Source: Alisma plantago-aquatica (taxonomy: Eukaryota; Streptophyta; Magnoliopsida; Alismatales; Alismataceae). From it: DNA of 64,000 nt. The notes beneath the pieces are model-generated. The model searched no databases. It worked only from the letters and a program-made list of their open reading frames with translations, and was not told the origin of the DNA. The stretch covers positions 113,514,767-113,578,766 of the forward strand of contig OY856411.1 in NCBI GenBank assembly GCA_963693085.1. The letters run 5' to 3'. Each line of letters opens with the position of its first letter. The first letter of the stretch is position 1. The translations under genes were made by a program, and so were the position numbers. This document shows positions 1-10,421 of this stretch, piece after piece.

Positions 1-202
1 TCAAATGATTTCATTTCCATGTCCTCAACCAAAACCATATGTCTTCAAGATAAAACACTCTTAGGACATTATCATATTTATTTGTTATATGAATACTAAA
101 ACAAACAGAATAACTTGAATTTCCATTCATTAATAATCAAATGATGACAATGTATCCCTATTATAATCATCATATGATGGTACTTAGGATATACAACCAA
201 CA
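1..202 (-). repeat. 3' LTR of copia A (partial, cut by window edge)
   Basis: This stretch matches the end of the LTR at 24150-24355 and ends in CCAACA, the inverted partner of the TGTTGG that begins such LTRs. A purine tract (on the minus strand) follows directly at 203. Only the last ~200 bases of the LTR lie in the window. Confidence 0.75.
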
Positions 203-217
203 GTCTCCCACTTGTGA
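203..217 (-). other. Polypurine tract of copia A
   Basis: Read on the minus strand this is TCACAAGTGGGAGAC directly abutting the LTR. AAGTGGGAG is the usual copia plus-strand primer. Element B has the equivalent GTGCAAGTGGGAGTC at 12544-12558. Confidence 0.7.
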
Positions 218-949
218 TATAGTCGATCACTCAAGAATTGAGTTCCTTGTAATCTAACATAGCATCATGCTTCTACTATGAAAATGATTTTGTCAAGGAA
301 TCAGAAACATTGCTATCAGTTTGTACTCTAAAAATATTTACATACTATATTTTATGATCTCTCATATTAAGTGATATCATTGTAGTATTTTCTTGGGACA
401 CTGATGTGATTTGGGTTCCTTAGTCTGTGAAACTCCATTATTGTCATAGTAATGCTCAATTGTGTATTCATGGTTGGAACCACACCAAGTTCACTTATGA
501 AGTTCTCTACCCATACTACTTCCTTTGTTTCATTGGATGTAGTAATATACACAACTTATATTGTAGAATCTAACATTGTCTCTTCCTCGTAACTCTTCCA
601 ACTTATAGCTTTGACATTTTGATTGTGATCAGTTATTGTCCTTGTTAGTTTGTAACCTTGCATCATTGTAACCCTTTATAACTAACTCTTCTTCACCTCT
701 ATGCGTCAAGAGTTGACCTAATGTTCTTTCCTCATAATTTAGGATATTCTTAATGGTGATCATGTGACTTTCACTAGGATTTAGCAAGTACCTTATCATC
801 ATGGTTAAAACATACCGGACATATGGGAAATTACATAATAGTGCATACATGATATATCCAATTCCATATACATATGAAATCTTATGCATGCATGCTCTCT
901 CTTCTAAAGATATGGTACATAATAATCTAGAGAGATTTATTCGATGATA

Positions 950-1560
950 CATGGGGGTTACCTCTATTAGAATCATGCATGTTGAACATTTTTAGTACCT
1001 TATCAAAGTATGTAATCTGGCTTGAGCCTAGAAGCCTTCTAGATATATCTCTAAAATCTTGATACCTAGAATATAGGATGTTTTTCTAATTCCTTCATGT
1101 AGAAGGTATTTTTCAACCATGTCTTAACCAATTGTAGAGTATGTATGTCATTTTTCATCAATAATATGTCATTCATATATAATATGAGAAATATAATTAT
1201 GCCCGCTCTAATTTTCTTATAAACACAAGATTCATCTTCATTTTTGATAAATCCAAACTCTTTGACTGTCTCATAAAAACAAAGATTCTAGATTTTAAAT
1301 GCTTGGTTTAATCAATCGATTGATTAGTTTAGCTTACAAAATTATTAGACTTATTTAGAGCAATAAAACATTTGGGTTGTGTCATGTAAATATGTTCAAT
1401 GAAATTCCCACTAAGGGATGCACTTTTAACATCTAGTTTCCAAAATCTAAGAGTCATGACAAGCTACAACAAAAAACATGATTCTTATGGATTTAACCAT
1501 GCAACCAATAAAAAATATTTTGTCATAGTCAACACGTTGAACTTGTTTAAAATATTTTTA
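950..1560 (-). pseudogene. Copia A reverse transcriptase remnant
   Basis: Minus-strand translation across frames gives recognisable copia RT blocks. One around 1375-1560 reads like VKSIRIMFAVVACHD followed by a DVK-type block and an IYMTQP-like block (family consensus: DVKTAFLNG, VYMTQPEGF). Another around 960-1215 reads FLILYMNDILLM, where the family has the catalytic YVDD; here it is YMND, so the first catalytic Asp appears lost. After it comes the TFYMKEL block and a remnant of the GLSQ-TYID-KVLKRF region. Several stops and frameshifts interrupt the frame, so it cannot be functional. Confidence 0.75.
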
Positions 1561-2289
1561 AATCAATCATGCTTTATAGGTTTGTACATAACTATTAATG
1601 TAAATTTTATTCTTTAAGATCCATTTTCCCCCTATGGTTTTACCTCTCAAGTAAGTCCACCAAAGTCCATACTTTGATGGTGTACATGGACTCCATTTCA
1701 GATCTCATGCCCTCAAGACAAATAAAAGAATTTGGTCCCTAAATGGCCTCATTATAGGTTATTGGACCTCAAATCTTATGATTGAGTCACATAAATCCCA
1801 AATATCTATGGCTACAGACATATACTACTATACCTTTGAGGTTCTTGTGCTACATTAGGAATTTGAGATTTGAAAATGGCTTGTAATTTTCTTTGTTCCA
1901 CATCCACATCCATAGGTTCATTGTTATATTGTTGGCCTCAAAATTATTTGACATCTATTTTTCCCCCACTGGTTCCTTTGGAAAGTTCCTCTTCAAGGAA
2001 TAGAGTAATTATGCAACAAAAACTTTATTGTCGGATGAAATATAGAAGCAACAAACCTTACTTTTCTTAGGGTTTTAAAAAAAGAAATATTTTTACAATC
2101 TGGAGCCATGGTTTTATGAGAATTAGTTCTTGACATAAGCCTCACTCCCCAAATATTTGTAAATGGCATATTGGGATGCTTCCCATTCTACATCTCATAA
2201 ACTATTTTTTAACTCATATGGAAGGTACACGGTTAACTGTAAACATTGCAGTTTCAAGAGCATATCATCATACAGAAGTCATAAGATTA

Positions 2290-2790
2290 GATCAACTCAT
2301 AATTGATTATACCATGACCAACCATGTGTGGTTCTTTCTTTTATACATGCCATTATGTTGTGGTGTTTTAGGTGGAGTCAAATACGATACAACACCATGG
2401 TCTCTCAAAGGGCCTCAAACTCTTATCTTAGGTATTCTCGACCACGATCGAAACATAGTGCTTTAATATTCTTTCCAAGTTCATTTCATACTTCAATCAT
2501 GAAATTCTTGAACTTCACAAGAGATTGTGATTTGTGTTTAATAACATACACCTATTAGTATATGTGGAAGTCTTCAGTAAATGTGATGAAGTACCGATAT
2601 GCTCCTCTAGCACTTGTACTAAAAGGTCCACTCACATCAATATGTATGTGTTCAAATAAGTCACTTGCCTTATCACTATTACCAGTGAAGGGTTTTATTC
2701 ATCTTGACTAAAAAACATGCTTCACATGTCTCTATTGAATAAAAATCAAATGAGTCCAGATAACCATAATTATGAAGTCTAAAGATATGT
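2290..2790 (-). pseudogene. Copia A integrase and gag-pre-integrase remnant
   Basis: On the minus strand the text starts near 2780 with a gag-pre-integrase end (family: C-x2-C-L-x-GKM-TK-PF). It runs into GNSDKASDLFEHIHIDVSG (2615-2690) and then ARGAYRYFITFTEDF, followed by remnants of KALRSDRGGEYLS (here CFDRGREYLR) and LTPPKTPQHNG. These are the retroviral integrase core blocks: the D of HIDVSGP, the second D of SDRGGEY (the R/D region is kept) and the PPGTPQ-NG region before the catalytic Glu. Stops fall inside the core, so this is a pseudogene. Confidence 0.8.
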
Positions 2791-3198
2791 TTAACGACAA
2801 TGTCAAAGGTAAATTTTGTTTGAGTCATCAAGTTTTATTTTCTTGGTATATATGTTATACTCACTTTTCTCAAAACTTAATAAATAAAGATCATATGACA
2901 TTGGTACAGTTCCATAGAATACCTCATATCTTGAAATAAAAAATTGATCATTCTTTATTAAAGATTCAAAATCAATATTGTCTAAAAAGATACATCGTCA
3001 TATCTTGAAATGAAAATTGATCATTCTTTTATCAAAAATTCAAAATAAATATTGTCCAAAAATGATACACAAAATAATGTTTGTATTATGACATGTATGT
3101 AATAGAAGTTACCTAACTCTATTACCAGCCCACTGGGTAGAGAGAAACTTTATCTTCCTACATCCATGGTAGCAACTCTGGGTCCATTAACAACTCAT

Positions 3199-3203
3199 AG
3201 ATC
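3199..3203. repeat. Left target-site duplication of gypsy E
   Basis: AGATC lies just left of the E LTR. TGATC lies just right of its other end (20274-20278). Four of five bases match, as expected for an old 5-bp duplication. Confidence 0.55.
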
Positions 3204-4717
3204 TGACACACCTAAATTGTGCATGTAAAACGCCAGTGTACGCGTCGAGTAGTATAGACCTATGAGGCCCAAATGTCAAGCTCAGGGATACATATTCCGG
3301 AGAAGACTACTAAATCTAACATAATCATCTAGGCCTAGAAAAGAGTGATTGGTTATTTTTTGTAAAAAAATTGCAAAAATTGAAATCAAAATTAAGTGGA
3401 TTGTGATCATAGATGGATAGATTTCTTAGGATTATAGTTTCAACACAGTTTACATTGCATTTAACTGCATTTCATTAAAGTTCATTTATCCTTAACCCTG
3501 GACCAATGGACCTGTAGCAAGTATTAATTACTTCTACCATGTAATACACTACCTATATTAATACAAACCCCATTTTCATAGCGATTTAGCAATTATATAG
3601 GTGCATCAAGAAACCTCTAGGTAATTCCCTTCACAGTCGTAGGCCCTCACCCAAGGCACGATGTAAGCTATATAAATCTATGACTTAACCCACCCTTAAT
3701 TCCTCTCCTAAAGAAATTAATGGTCTAAATAATTAAGTATGGTGATCAAGCACATGCAATTCATTAAGTAATCATTGATTTATGTCCAGAATTTAGGAAA
3801 ATATATATTATGTCATCAGAGGCGAATACAATGCAAAACTAGACTACTCACGGATCCTAGTAACAAGGAGATTATTTCCACATGATTTCTATCAACAAAT
3901 ATGATGATTAAGAGAGAGACAAAGACATAAACATTAGGAAAACCAATGAAAAACCTTGGAGAAACTGGTCTGGATGAGCTCCTCTGGTGAGTGCCTCAGT
4001 CCGCAACATTTTGGCTGTAAATCTTCTACCTAGAGGTTCCTAAATTGTTTTGTATGTGTTTGTATCCTCCTTTATCAGCTCCATTCTTGGTTGTAACATG
4101 ATAGAACATGATGGATTGGTCTAGTCAAACTCCCCTTAGGTCATAAGTGGTACTTGAGCCATCATTAAATCCCAGTCGTCAAATCTGTTGTTATCTTTAA
4201 TATACAATGATCATGCAGATTTGGTACCACTAACACCAAAGTCAGTGAGACTGAGTTGTTAGCTGCCTCAAAACCCTTAAGTTTTGGTACTACCGACATT
4301 TTTTTTGATAGCACCGAGTTGTCTCTAACTTGTTCTAGTTACAAAAGCCAATACCATCGAATAGGATGTCAATGGAACCAAGACTATGTCGATACCATCG
4401 AATGGAAACTTAGTGACACTGAGTTTTCTCTAGGTTACCTATGGATTTTTACAAAAAAAATGATACCACTAACTCCAAAGTTGTTGGTACCGAGTTGTAC
4501 TGAAAGTGCTTAAATTTCCTGAAATGAGGAAAAACCAACATAAGTCTGAATAATAAATAATAAATCAATATAATTTGGTAAAAATACTTATTAATGATAC
4601 AACAATGTTTCACAGGCTAATGGTGACAATCAAGGCATAAATAATGTCAATATGAACAAATATGTATGAAATACATGGGAAAATGGCATGTGAAAAGAAA
4701 TTACAACTTAGTGTGTC
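3204..4717 (-). repeat. 3' LTR of gypsy E
   Basis: This LTR begins TGACAC and ends GTGTGTCA on the plus strand. It aligns along its whole length with 9456-10421 plus 19719-20273. It keeps the empty version of the site where element B went into the other LTR, near 4150. It contains an array of short imperfect hairpins at 4220-4513. Confidence 0.8.
4220..4513. repeat. Array of short imperfect hairpins in the E 3' LTR
   Basis: The word GGTACCACYGAC and its reverse complement recur here as inverted pairs around loops of about 6-9 bases, near 4223-4252, 4286-4313 and 4349-4379, with a last degenerate pair at 4472-4500. The intervals usually carry the word GAGTTGT or AAG. The same array is clearer in the other LTR at 19800-20065. 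Confidence 0.6.
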
Positions 4718-4740
4718 AAAATCCCCTAAGCTTAAATGTT
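4718..4740 (-). other. Polypurine tract of gypsy E
   Basis: The minus strand reads AAGCTTAGGGGATTT directly before the 3' LTR. This is the purine-rich primer form common in plant Ty3/gypsy elements (AGCTTGGGGGA type). Confidence 0.65.
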
Positions 4741-7030
4741 GCTCGTCCTCAAGAAACACTACCTTTGGATCTATTCGAGATAATTCAGTAAGAGGACAAA
4801 CAATATAAACTACATTTCTCAAATACCCCCATCCGTCGGTCCCGAATCTACCCTTACCAACTTTTAAACAAATAACTACTCTGTAGTGACCAAAAATGTT
4901 CATCAAAGGTGTCCACCCTTATATTAATGAAACACTATTAATAGAGCAGTTGACATCATAGTCAATAGGGCATCAATTGACGCACCATGTGATTCCCTAT
5001 CTACATTGCTCTTGTGTAACTACCCAAATATCTTAGAAATAGTTCCATGTATAGAAATGAATGAGGGGATCAATCATATATGTGGCCTACCGTAAAGAGA
5101 AATGGGTGGAATAAAGTAGGTGGATATGAATAAGAATCACAAGTAACATCCAAATTGTTTATGAAAAAATATGATGAACCTATAAAATGAAGGAAATGAA
5201 AATGCATGAATCTATGCCTACTATTTTTGGTGGAATGATGAATGGACTAAAATTATCAGTTGAATGATGAGTGTGGGTAAGAGAATGCATGCATGTAACT
5301 ATTTTCACTTCTCCTTAAAGAAAATTCAATTTGAGTTCAAGGCATCCTTTTCTCTCTCTTTATTTGATTTTTTTCTCTTCTTTTTTCTAAACTCCTATTT
5401 TAGCATGCATGATGAGTTGTGCTCGGGATTCTCATCCATATAGCATTGCTACCTTTTTTTCATTGAAAGGGATATGGATGTGTATCCGTTCACTTTATAT
5501 ATGAGAAGAAAGCTAAATAGATACATGTCAAGCATGATAGAAAGAGAAAATACAATCTAAATGAATTTTGTTATGAAACTACATGTTATGCAAATATCTA
5601 TTAAAAGAATTTCTTTCTTTTTTCCTAGATAATGTGCTATAAACTATCTATCATGATACCTATCATTCTATGCAATGCAGTCAAGATAAAACAATTTGGA
5701 TTACTTTTTTTTGGTCCTCAACAATTTTGATTACTTGATCATCTTAAGGTGGTGGATGAAATATGATGGAGGGTGGAATCACATGATTAAGAGACAATCC
5801 CTCACTTAACTGTGACATGTCCCTCTCCTATCAACCTGTGTCCATGGTAAACTTAGGGTTTCTTTCTAATTAACTCATTTAATATTTCATTACTTGTTTG
5901 GTTGGTTTGGGATCAAACCTTATTTTTATCCACAATTCTTGGAAAAATTAATATTTTCATTCATATTAAATGTCCTCATGATGACTAACCCATACACTTC
6001 CTCGATTTGGTGTTTCTTAAGACTTTGCAAAATAAGTTTAGAAAAATGTGATCGTTTAAAAATTTTAATTTAATTAAAAGGGCATGAAATATAGTTTGCT
6101 TTCATTATAGATGAAATCATGATAATTAAACTCCACTATTCCATAAGATAGATTGTGGATCCTACAATTGCAAATAAGAGAAACTAAAACAAGACAAAAA
6201 AAATAAAACAAGATAAAGACATTCCAACCTCCCCAAGCTTCAGCTTGACTATGCCTTGATAGTCAAAATTCAAAAAAAGAGGTGAAATGGGCTACCATGT
6301 GCTTGGAAGGTGGTGGTGGTGGCTAAAATGTTCCCTGTGGTCTCTGTGGACCAAGTTTTGTTGGCATCTATCCCTCTGTATTGGAGCCACCGACTTGTAT
6401 GCAGGTGGTACCGAGATATGACATCCTCTAAACTTCTTTGAGCTACATGAATCGGTGCCACTGACATGTGTTTTAGTGGTATTGACAATTTTTTCTTGTA
6501 GCTTTATTATTTTTCCTAAGAAAAGTCTATGATACTGATTTGGCTATCAGTGGTACCAACTTTCTATAGACATTGACCCAGTAAGAACTTGATAATGGAA
6601 ACTTGTGTGTTGATGGTATCGACTTTTTGTGGAATCCATGTTGAACACTTTTTATAAGGTTGGTGCCACCGACTCCAGTGTTGGTAGTATCGACTTTAAT
6701 TATGCCTACACACCAAATGAATACATCAAGGTAACTTTTTACATCAATGAAAACTCTAATAAGACAAATATAAATTTTGAACAACAAAAAAAAATCCTAA
6801 TAAAATGTAAATGACAAAAATAAATTTGGTTGCCCCCCATAAGTGCCCTTGTTTAATGTCCAGGGCTCGAAAAGTTGATTTTCTTCAGCATGGGTTGCCA
6901 CAGGATGGTTGTAAAGAATCATCTAGCAATCTAAACTCCACTCTATCATCATATATCCCAAGTGTCAAGTAACCTCTACCCATGGAAATAATCACATTGG
7001 TCATAGCTTGGAAAGACCTACCTATAGCCT
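4741..7030 (-). other. Non-coding 3' part of gypsy E
   Basis: This stretch lies between the protease remnant and the PPT, where reverse transcriptase, RNase H and integrase would be in a complete element. I see no motif of those enzymes on either strand. It holds a second field of hairpins (6380-6695) and AT-rich filler. The small open frames on both strands look like chance. Confidence 0.5.
6380..6695. repeat. Second field of short imperfect hairpins, internal to E
   Basis: Inverted pairs of the same GGTRCCACYGAC family as in the LTR occur near 6383-6412, 6453-6484, 6530-6556 and 6662-6694. The loops are short. They are spaced roughly 40-130 bases apart and not exactly periodic. Confidence 0.55.
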
Positions 7031-7470
7031 CTCAAATCCTCACATCTTGTGCATATCCATGACTATAAAGTCAACATAGTAGATGGATTTATCAATTTTA
7101 ACTAAGACAGTTTTGCATATCCCATATGACCTCATTATTGATTCATCTACAAATTGGATTTTCATGGACGTCTTTATTGGTTTCTTCAATACTATGTTCT
7201 GAAAGGTAGCAAGAGGCATGATATTTATGCTTTCCTGGAGTCACCTTACTCCAGTTGGAAATGTTGGTATCCAATTGAACAAGCGATGTATAAACATCCA
7301 GAGTCTTTTCTCTTCATTAACAATCTTCCCCAAGATCATTCCACTCACCAATTCATCAACATGTAAGACATATGTATCTTTTATTTGTCCTTTCTTATTA
7401 ATAATTTCCTTCAAGAATCTCCCATATGTAGGAATTTTTTATATAGCCTCCACAAGTGGGATGTTGATGT
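7030..7470 (-). pseudogene. Gypsy E aspartic protease remnant
   Basis: The minus-strand translation reads PTYGRFLKEIINKKGQIKD, then a stretch ending in SINIMPLATFQNIVLKK, then SIMRSYGICKTVLVKIDK and YYVDFIVMDM. This follows the order of the protease region of Athila/Ogre-type Ty3 elements, where CDLGASINLMPLSIFKKLG carries the catalytic Asp and the block ending in DFIVLDM follows. The catalytic DLGAS segment is damaged (a stop precedes ESINIMP), so the enzyme is dead. It lies downstream of gag in the same element. The assignment is from family knowledge and has not been checked by search. Confidence 0.65.
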
Positions 7471-8229
7471 GGAACTTTTGAAAGATGTCCAATAATTTGT
7501 TGAATTACCTTTCCTCCTTTATCAGGTTCAAACTATCTATGAATGGAACATGTGGCTTCTCTACACTCCTATGATGATATGGCACATTAGGGCCCCTAAC
7601 CTTACTTCAACACCACCTTCTTAGATAGAATCTAGAACATCTATAGTGGGTGGGTTGGCCTGTGGCTGCTCCTCAATTATGGGTGCTGCCTTATTAACTA
7701 TGACTACTCCACTATGAAGTATAACCTTCTCTTGTTCTTGTTGCAAAAACACCTTTTTTGGAATTGTGGGCATGGACATAGAAATGGTGGAATCTTGAAG
7801 TTCTTTGTCTTGCAAAGACAGTATATATGGAGTGTCCATGTCGCTTGTTTCTGACCATGTATCTACTGAGGTGCATGTGTGGGCATAATGCACTGGCATT
7901 CTGCATCCCCATGGTCTTCCGTACTGGCTGCTAAGAAATGGAACTTTTGGCACATAAACCCAATCTGACTCTAGAGCATGTTGCTCTGGTGACTCCTTAG
8001 TAACATGTTATGGTTCCTTGACAAAAAAGACAAAATTTACTGGTTGATGTTGATGAGTTGTCTCTATGTTTGTGGGAAACCCATGTTGAATGTGACTCTT
8101 TATGGATGCCACCTCTGCTGTCAGCTGAGTGATATAATTTTCCATACTACAGATCTGATCCTATTGATTTTGATACACCCATTTTGTATGGTCTAGTAAG
8201 GTCCCGTTCTGAGTCACTAGCATTCCTTG

Positions 8230-9104
8230 CTTGTCTTCAATTTTGTCTTTCTTACTGGGGAACTATCCTATCGATATTGCTGGCGTAGGTACATACAATC
8301 CTCCTCTTCACCACCAGATGAGGTGCTAGATTTTTTCTCAATCTTTCTCGTGAGTTTTTTCATCTAATCTTTGAGTTTTGTAAACTCCCTAGATTCTACA
8401 AAAATTTTAACAGTTACTACTACTTCTCTCTCATCGCCCCAGGATTGATTACAAGCCATGTTCTTTAGTATCTCATGACACCTAGTGGCTTCATTATTTC
8501 AAATGATATCTATGCATGAACTATTAAGTGTAATCCTTCCCTCTTTGTGCATTTTATAATAGAATGTCTTTTCTTTCCCATACATATCAATCCCACGATG
8601 AGGGACTTTCCTAAGAATGTCTTGAAATCGCTCACATGCTTCAGAATATGACTCTTCAACGTACTGCTTGAAGTTGTGGATCTTTTCAACTAGATCATTG
8701 GTCTTTTGAGGTGGAAAGTACCACTTGAAGAAGGCATATATCAGTTCATCCCAAGTTTCTATTGATTCTTGCAGGAGAATAAGGAATTGTGTATTGACTT
8801 TGTCTGATAATGAATAAGAAAACAACTTCAAATAGATCATTGTAGTTGGAAACCTATCAAGTTTAAGCATATCACAACTCTCCATGAAGCTATTGATATG
8901 AGCCATAGGGTCCTCCATGCTATGACCATGAAATGAATGAAATTTGACCAGTGCCACCAATCTAGGATCTATGTTGTAACTAACCATGTTGACGGATTCC
9001 TTTTTATTGGCCACAACTAAGATGTGGTTGAGGATGCCTTTATTTTTCCTAGAACGTCTATTCTTCATTCCCTTATTTAACATGTTCTTTAGTGTAGGGT
9101 CCAT
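8230..9104 (-). pseudogene. Gypsy E gag (retrotransposon capsid domain)
   Basis: An uninterrupted 201-codon frame (9104 to 8499) begins MDPTLKNML and contains the retrotransposon gag core: a DPMAHINSFMESCDMLKL block, then YLKLFSYSLSDKVNTQFL, then WDELIYAFFKWYFPPQKT and SEACERFQDILRKVPHRGI. These match the order and spacing of the plant Retrotrans_gag domain (DP-H---F---C, LFPFSL-D-A, TWD-L---FL-KFFPP, E-WERFK-LLR-CPHHG). After the first stop the same frame continues with EATRCHEILKNMACN, matching the DEA-RLLE-MA-N block that follows in Athila gags. The gag is therefore longer than the open frame and is truncated by a stop. It would package element RNA in virus-like particles. Confidence 0.75.
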
Positions 9105-9431
9105 GTGTCTACTGCCTTTTCCTATTCTGATTGTAGTGATGGAGTCTGGATGAGCTTCTCAGTTGAAGTTCCAAATTTTTTCATCATGCAAAAACTCTCC
9201 TCCTGATCTATAATAGTTAGAGTAGACGCTCTGTAACCAGTGGTTCAAGAGTGAACCATGCACTAGTACTTGAAACTTAATAGCAATGTGAGAACATAGA
9301 ATACTAGCAAATTGATAACATTATTTTTTTTAATTATGCTCTTGACTAAAGAAAAGATGGAAAATAAAATAAAAGAAGAAAAATGTCCTAGAGTGGTTGG
9401 TTACAACATTCATAGTGCTAGAATTTCCATT

Positions 9432-9450
9432 TCCCCAACATCTGTGCCAA
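9432..9450 (-). other. Primer binding site of gypsy E, Asp-tRNA type
   Basis: The minus strand reads TGGCACAGATGTTGGGGA about five bases after the 5' LTR. It resembles the Asp-tRNA PBS of plant Ty3 elements (TGGCGCCGTTGCCGGGGA) with several transitions. It fixes the orientation of E. Confidence 0.6.
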
Positions 9451-10042
9451 AAACTTGACATGCATAAAATGTGTGTGCAAAATGTAAGTGTACATGTAGA
9501 GTAGTATAGACCTATGAGGCCCACAATGTCAAACTCAGGGAAACATATTCTAGAGACTACTAGTAATTCTAACCTAATCAACTAGGACTAGAAAAGAGTG
9601 ATTAGTTGTTTGTTTATAACTAATTTCAAGAATTCAAATCTAAATTAAGTGGATTGTGATTACTGAGGGATGGATTCCTTATGAATACATTTTCACCATA
9701 GTTTATATTGCATTTAACTCCATTTCGTTAATGATCAACTATCTTAAAACCTAGATCAAGGGAGCAAGTATTACCCATTTTCACAGCGTTATATACTACC
9801 TATACTAATACAAACCCCACTTTCATAGTAATTGAGGAATTAGATAGGTGGATTAAGATATCTCTAGGTTATTCCCTTCACGGCTATAAGCCCTCTCTTG
9901 AGGCACAATGTAAGATGTGTAAATCTACAAGTTATCCAACCCTTAATCCCACTCCCCAAAGAAATTTATAGCCAAAATAATTGAGTATGTTGATCAAGTA
10001 CATGTAATTCATTAAGAAATCATAGATTTATATCTAGAATTC

Positions 10043-10045
<3 letters not shown>

Positions 10046-10075
<30 letters not shown>
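10046..10075. repeat. (TA)n microsatellite
   Basis: About 15 TA units. This copy lies in the 5' LTR of gypsy E; the other LTR has only a short AT stretch at the same place (about 3800). Confidence 0.95.
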
Positions 10076-10080
<5 letters not shown>

Positions 10081-10416
10081 ATCAAAGTCAAATCCAATGC
10101 AAAACTAGGCTACTACTGGGTCCTAAGGAACAAGGTGATTAACCCCACATGATTCCTATCAACAAATACAATGAGAAAGAGAGAGATAAAGATATAAACA
10201 TTATGAAAGATAATGCAAAACCTTAGAGACTGGTCTGGATGATCCCTTTGGGGAGCGCCTCATTCCACAATGTTTTGGTTGCAAATTTGCTTCCAAGAGG
10301 TGTCTGAATCATCTGATATGTGGCCTTCTCCTTTGTATCCTCCATTACTTAGTTGCAACATGATATAACGTGATGGATAGGTTTGGTTGAACTCCCCTTA
10401 GGTCATAAGTGGGACT

Positions 10417-10421
10417 CGAGC
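10417..10421. repeat. Left target-site duplication of copia B
   Basis: CGAGC left of B pairs with TGGGT (19714-19718) on its right. The intact paralogous site in the other E LTR reads TGAGC. The two copies thus differ from that site only by transitions. Confidence 0.6.

Larger units (their letters stand above)
9456..10421 (-). repeat. 5' LTR of gypsy E, left fragment
   Basis: This aligns with 3204-4150 of the 3' LTR, for example the shared block on the rising segment at 9503-9530 and 3252-3279. It stops abruptly at 10421, where copia B begins. The LTR resumes at 19719. Confidence 0.8.

Noticed and set aside
2176..2466. Short plus-strand open frames in 1399-2558
   Set aside because: They are antisense to copia A reverse transcriptase and integrase remnants.
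7621..7953. 110-codon minus-strand frame between gag and protease of E
   Set aside because: It may be part of the gag-protease linker of E, but it has no recognisable motif, so it is not listed as a separate gene.
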